From Verrucomicrobiota bacterium (GTDB taxonomy: Bacteria > Verrucomicrobiota > Verrucomicrobiia > Chthoniobacterales > UBA10450), in contig QHRC01000082.1 of assembly GCA_003219995.1 (NCBI GenBank), positions 1 through 6,179 on the forward strand: 6,179 nucleotides of DNA, written 5' to 3'. The number at the start of each line of letters is the position of its first letter. Within the stretch, counting starts at the first letter, position 1. The notes beneath the pieces are model-generated. The model did not search any database, was not told where the DNA came from, and saw only the letters and a list, made by a program, of their open reading frames with translations. This document shows positions 5,981 through 6,179 of this stretch, piece by piece. The position numbers and the translations under genes were made by a program.

Positions 5981-6179
5981 TCAACTATAGATAGGCGTGC
6001 CGGTTTCGCGCGTTAATTGCCGGAAACGAGCGATCATGCGGGCGCTGATCGGCCCCGGCTTTCCATTTCCAATCGGGCGTCCGTCGGCCTTGATTACCGG
6101 AATTACTTCGGCCGCGGTCCCAGTGAGGAAACATTCGTCCGCAATGAAAACATCGTGCCGCGTAATATCAACCTCCGCA
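5981..6179 (-). CDS. ilvE: Branched-chain amino acid aminotransferase, C-terminal end (5' part outside the window)
   Basis: The last 65 codons and the TGA stop (5983-5981) are present. The peptide contains ADECFLTGTAAEVIPV (13-28), the class IV aminotransferase segment whose Gly-Thr-Ala helps bind the PLP phosphate. It continues with DGRPIGNGKPGPISARM (32-48) and a final helix (MIARFRQLTRET), ending TGTPIYS. This order is typical of IlvE, which moves amino groups between glutamate and the branched-chain keto acids in Val, Leu and Ile synthesis. D-amino acid aminotransferase is related, but the TGTAAE and GKPGP wording fits IlvE better. The catalytic Lys lies outside the window. The gene is upstream of mcsA on the same strand, separated by 88 bp; a shared transcript is possible but not shown. 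Confidence 0.85.
   Translation of the reverse strand, partial: AEVDITRHDVFIADECFLTGTAAEVIPVIKADGRPIGNGKPGPISARMIARFRQLTRETGTPIYS

Overview
The window looks like a chromosomal stretch of a soil-type bacterium of the Verrucomicrobiota (Spartobacteria/Chthoniobacterales-like). This is inference from remembered protein styles (a ClpC starting [10 protein letters not shown], the McsA and McsB wording) and from the abundant small palindromic repeats between and inside genes. No marker gene in the window settles the taxonomy. Nothing suggests a phage, plasmid or defence island; the genes are housekeeping.

Left end (1-792): the start of a small minus-strand gene of unknown function runs off the window. 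A 190-bp divergent spacer follows, holding a nested palindromic repeat (161-218) and a separate perfect 17-bp dyad (238-254). Then comes a plus-strand gene for a small predicted lipoprotein (298-792).

Middle (793-1774): xerC, a tyrosine recombinase with all six catalytic residues, lies between two direct copies of a roughly 84-bp REPIN-like element (805-888 and 1773-1856). These elements invade gene ends. The first supplies the likely xerC start codon. The second supplies the last 27 or so codons and the stop of the convergent clpC gene.

Right part (1775-6179, all minus strand): transcription order is ilvE (3' end only), an 88-bp spacer, mcsA, mcsB, clpC. McsA and McsB form the protein-arginine kinase that in Firmicutes marks proteins with phosphoarginine for the ClpC-ClpP protease. 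The three genes are tightly coupled: mcsA and mcsB share a GTGA overlap, and mcsB and clpC overlap by 8 bases. No ctsR repressor gene is present where Firmicutes have it. mcsA and mcsB look intact, with zinc-binding CxxC pairs, the NEED motif, the catalytic-region Cys and the RDxxRA phosphoarginine-pocket motif.

clpC is broken as given. About 31 bp are missing inside the first AAA+ domain, at a junction between two GACGAG hexamers. This removes the hydrophobic strand of Walker B and shifts the frame, leaving two overlapping reading frames (3385-4281 and 1775-3418). It may be a true mutation, an assembly error or, less likely, a split gene.

I found no tRNA, rRNA, CRISPR array, insertion sequence or clearly new system. 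The most unusual content is the repeat family that reshapes gene ends and the lesion in clpC.
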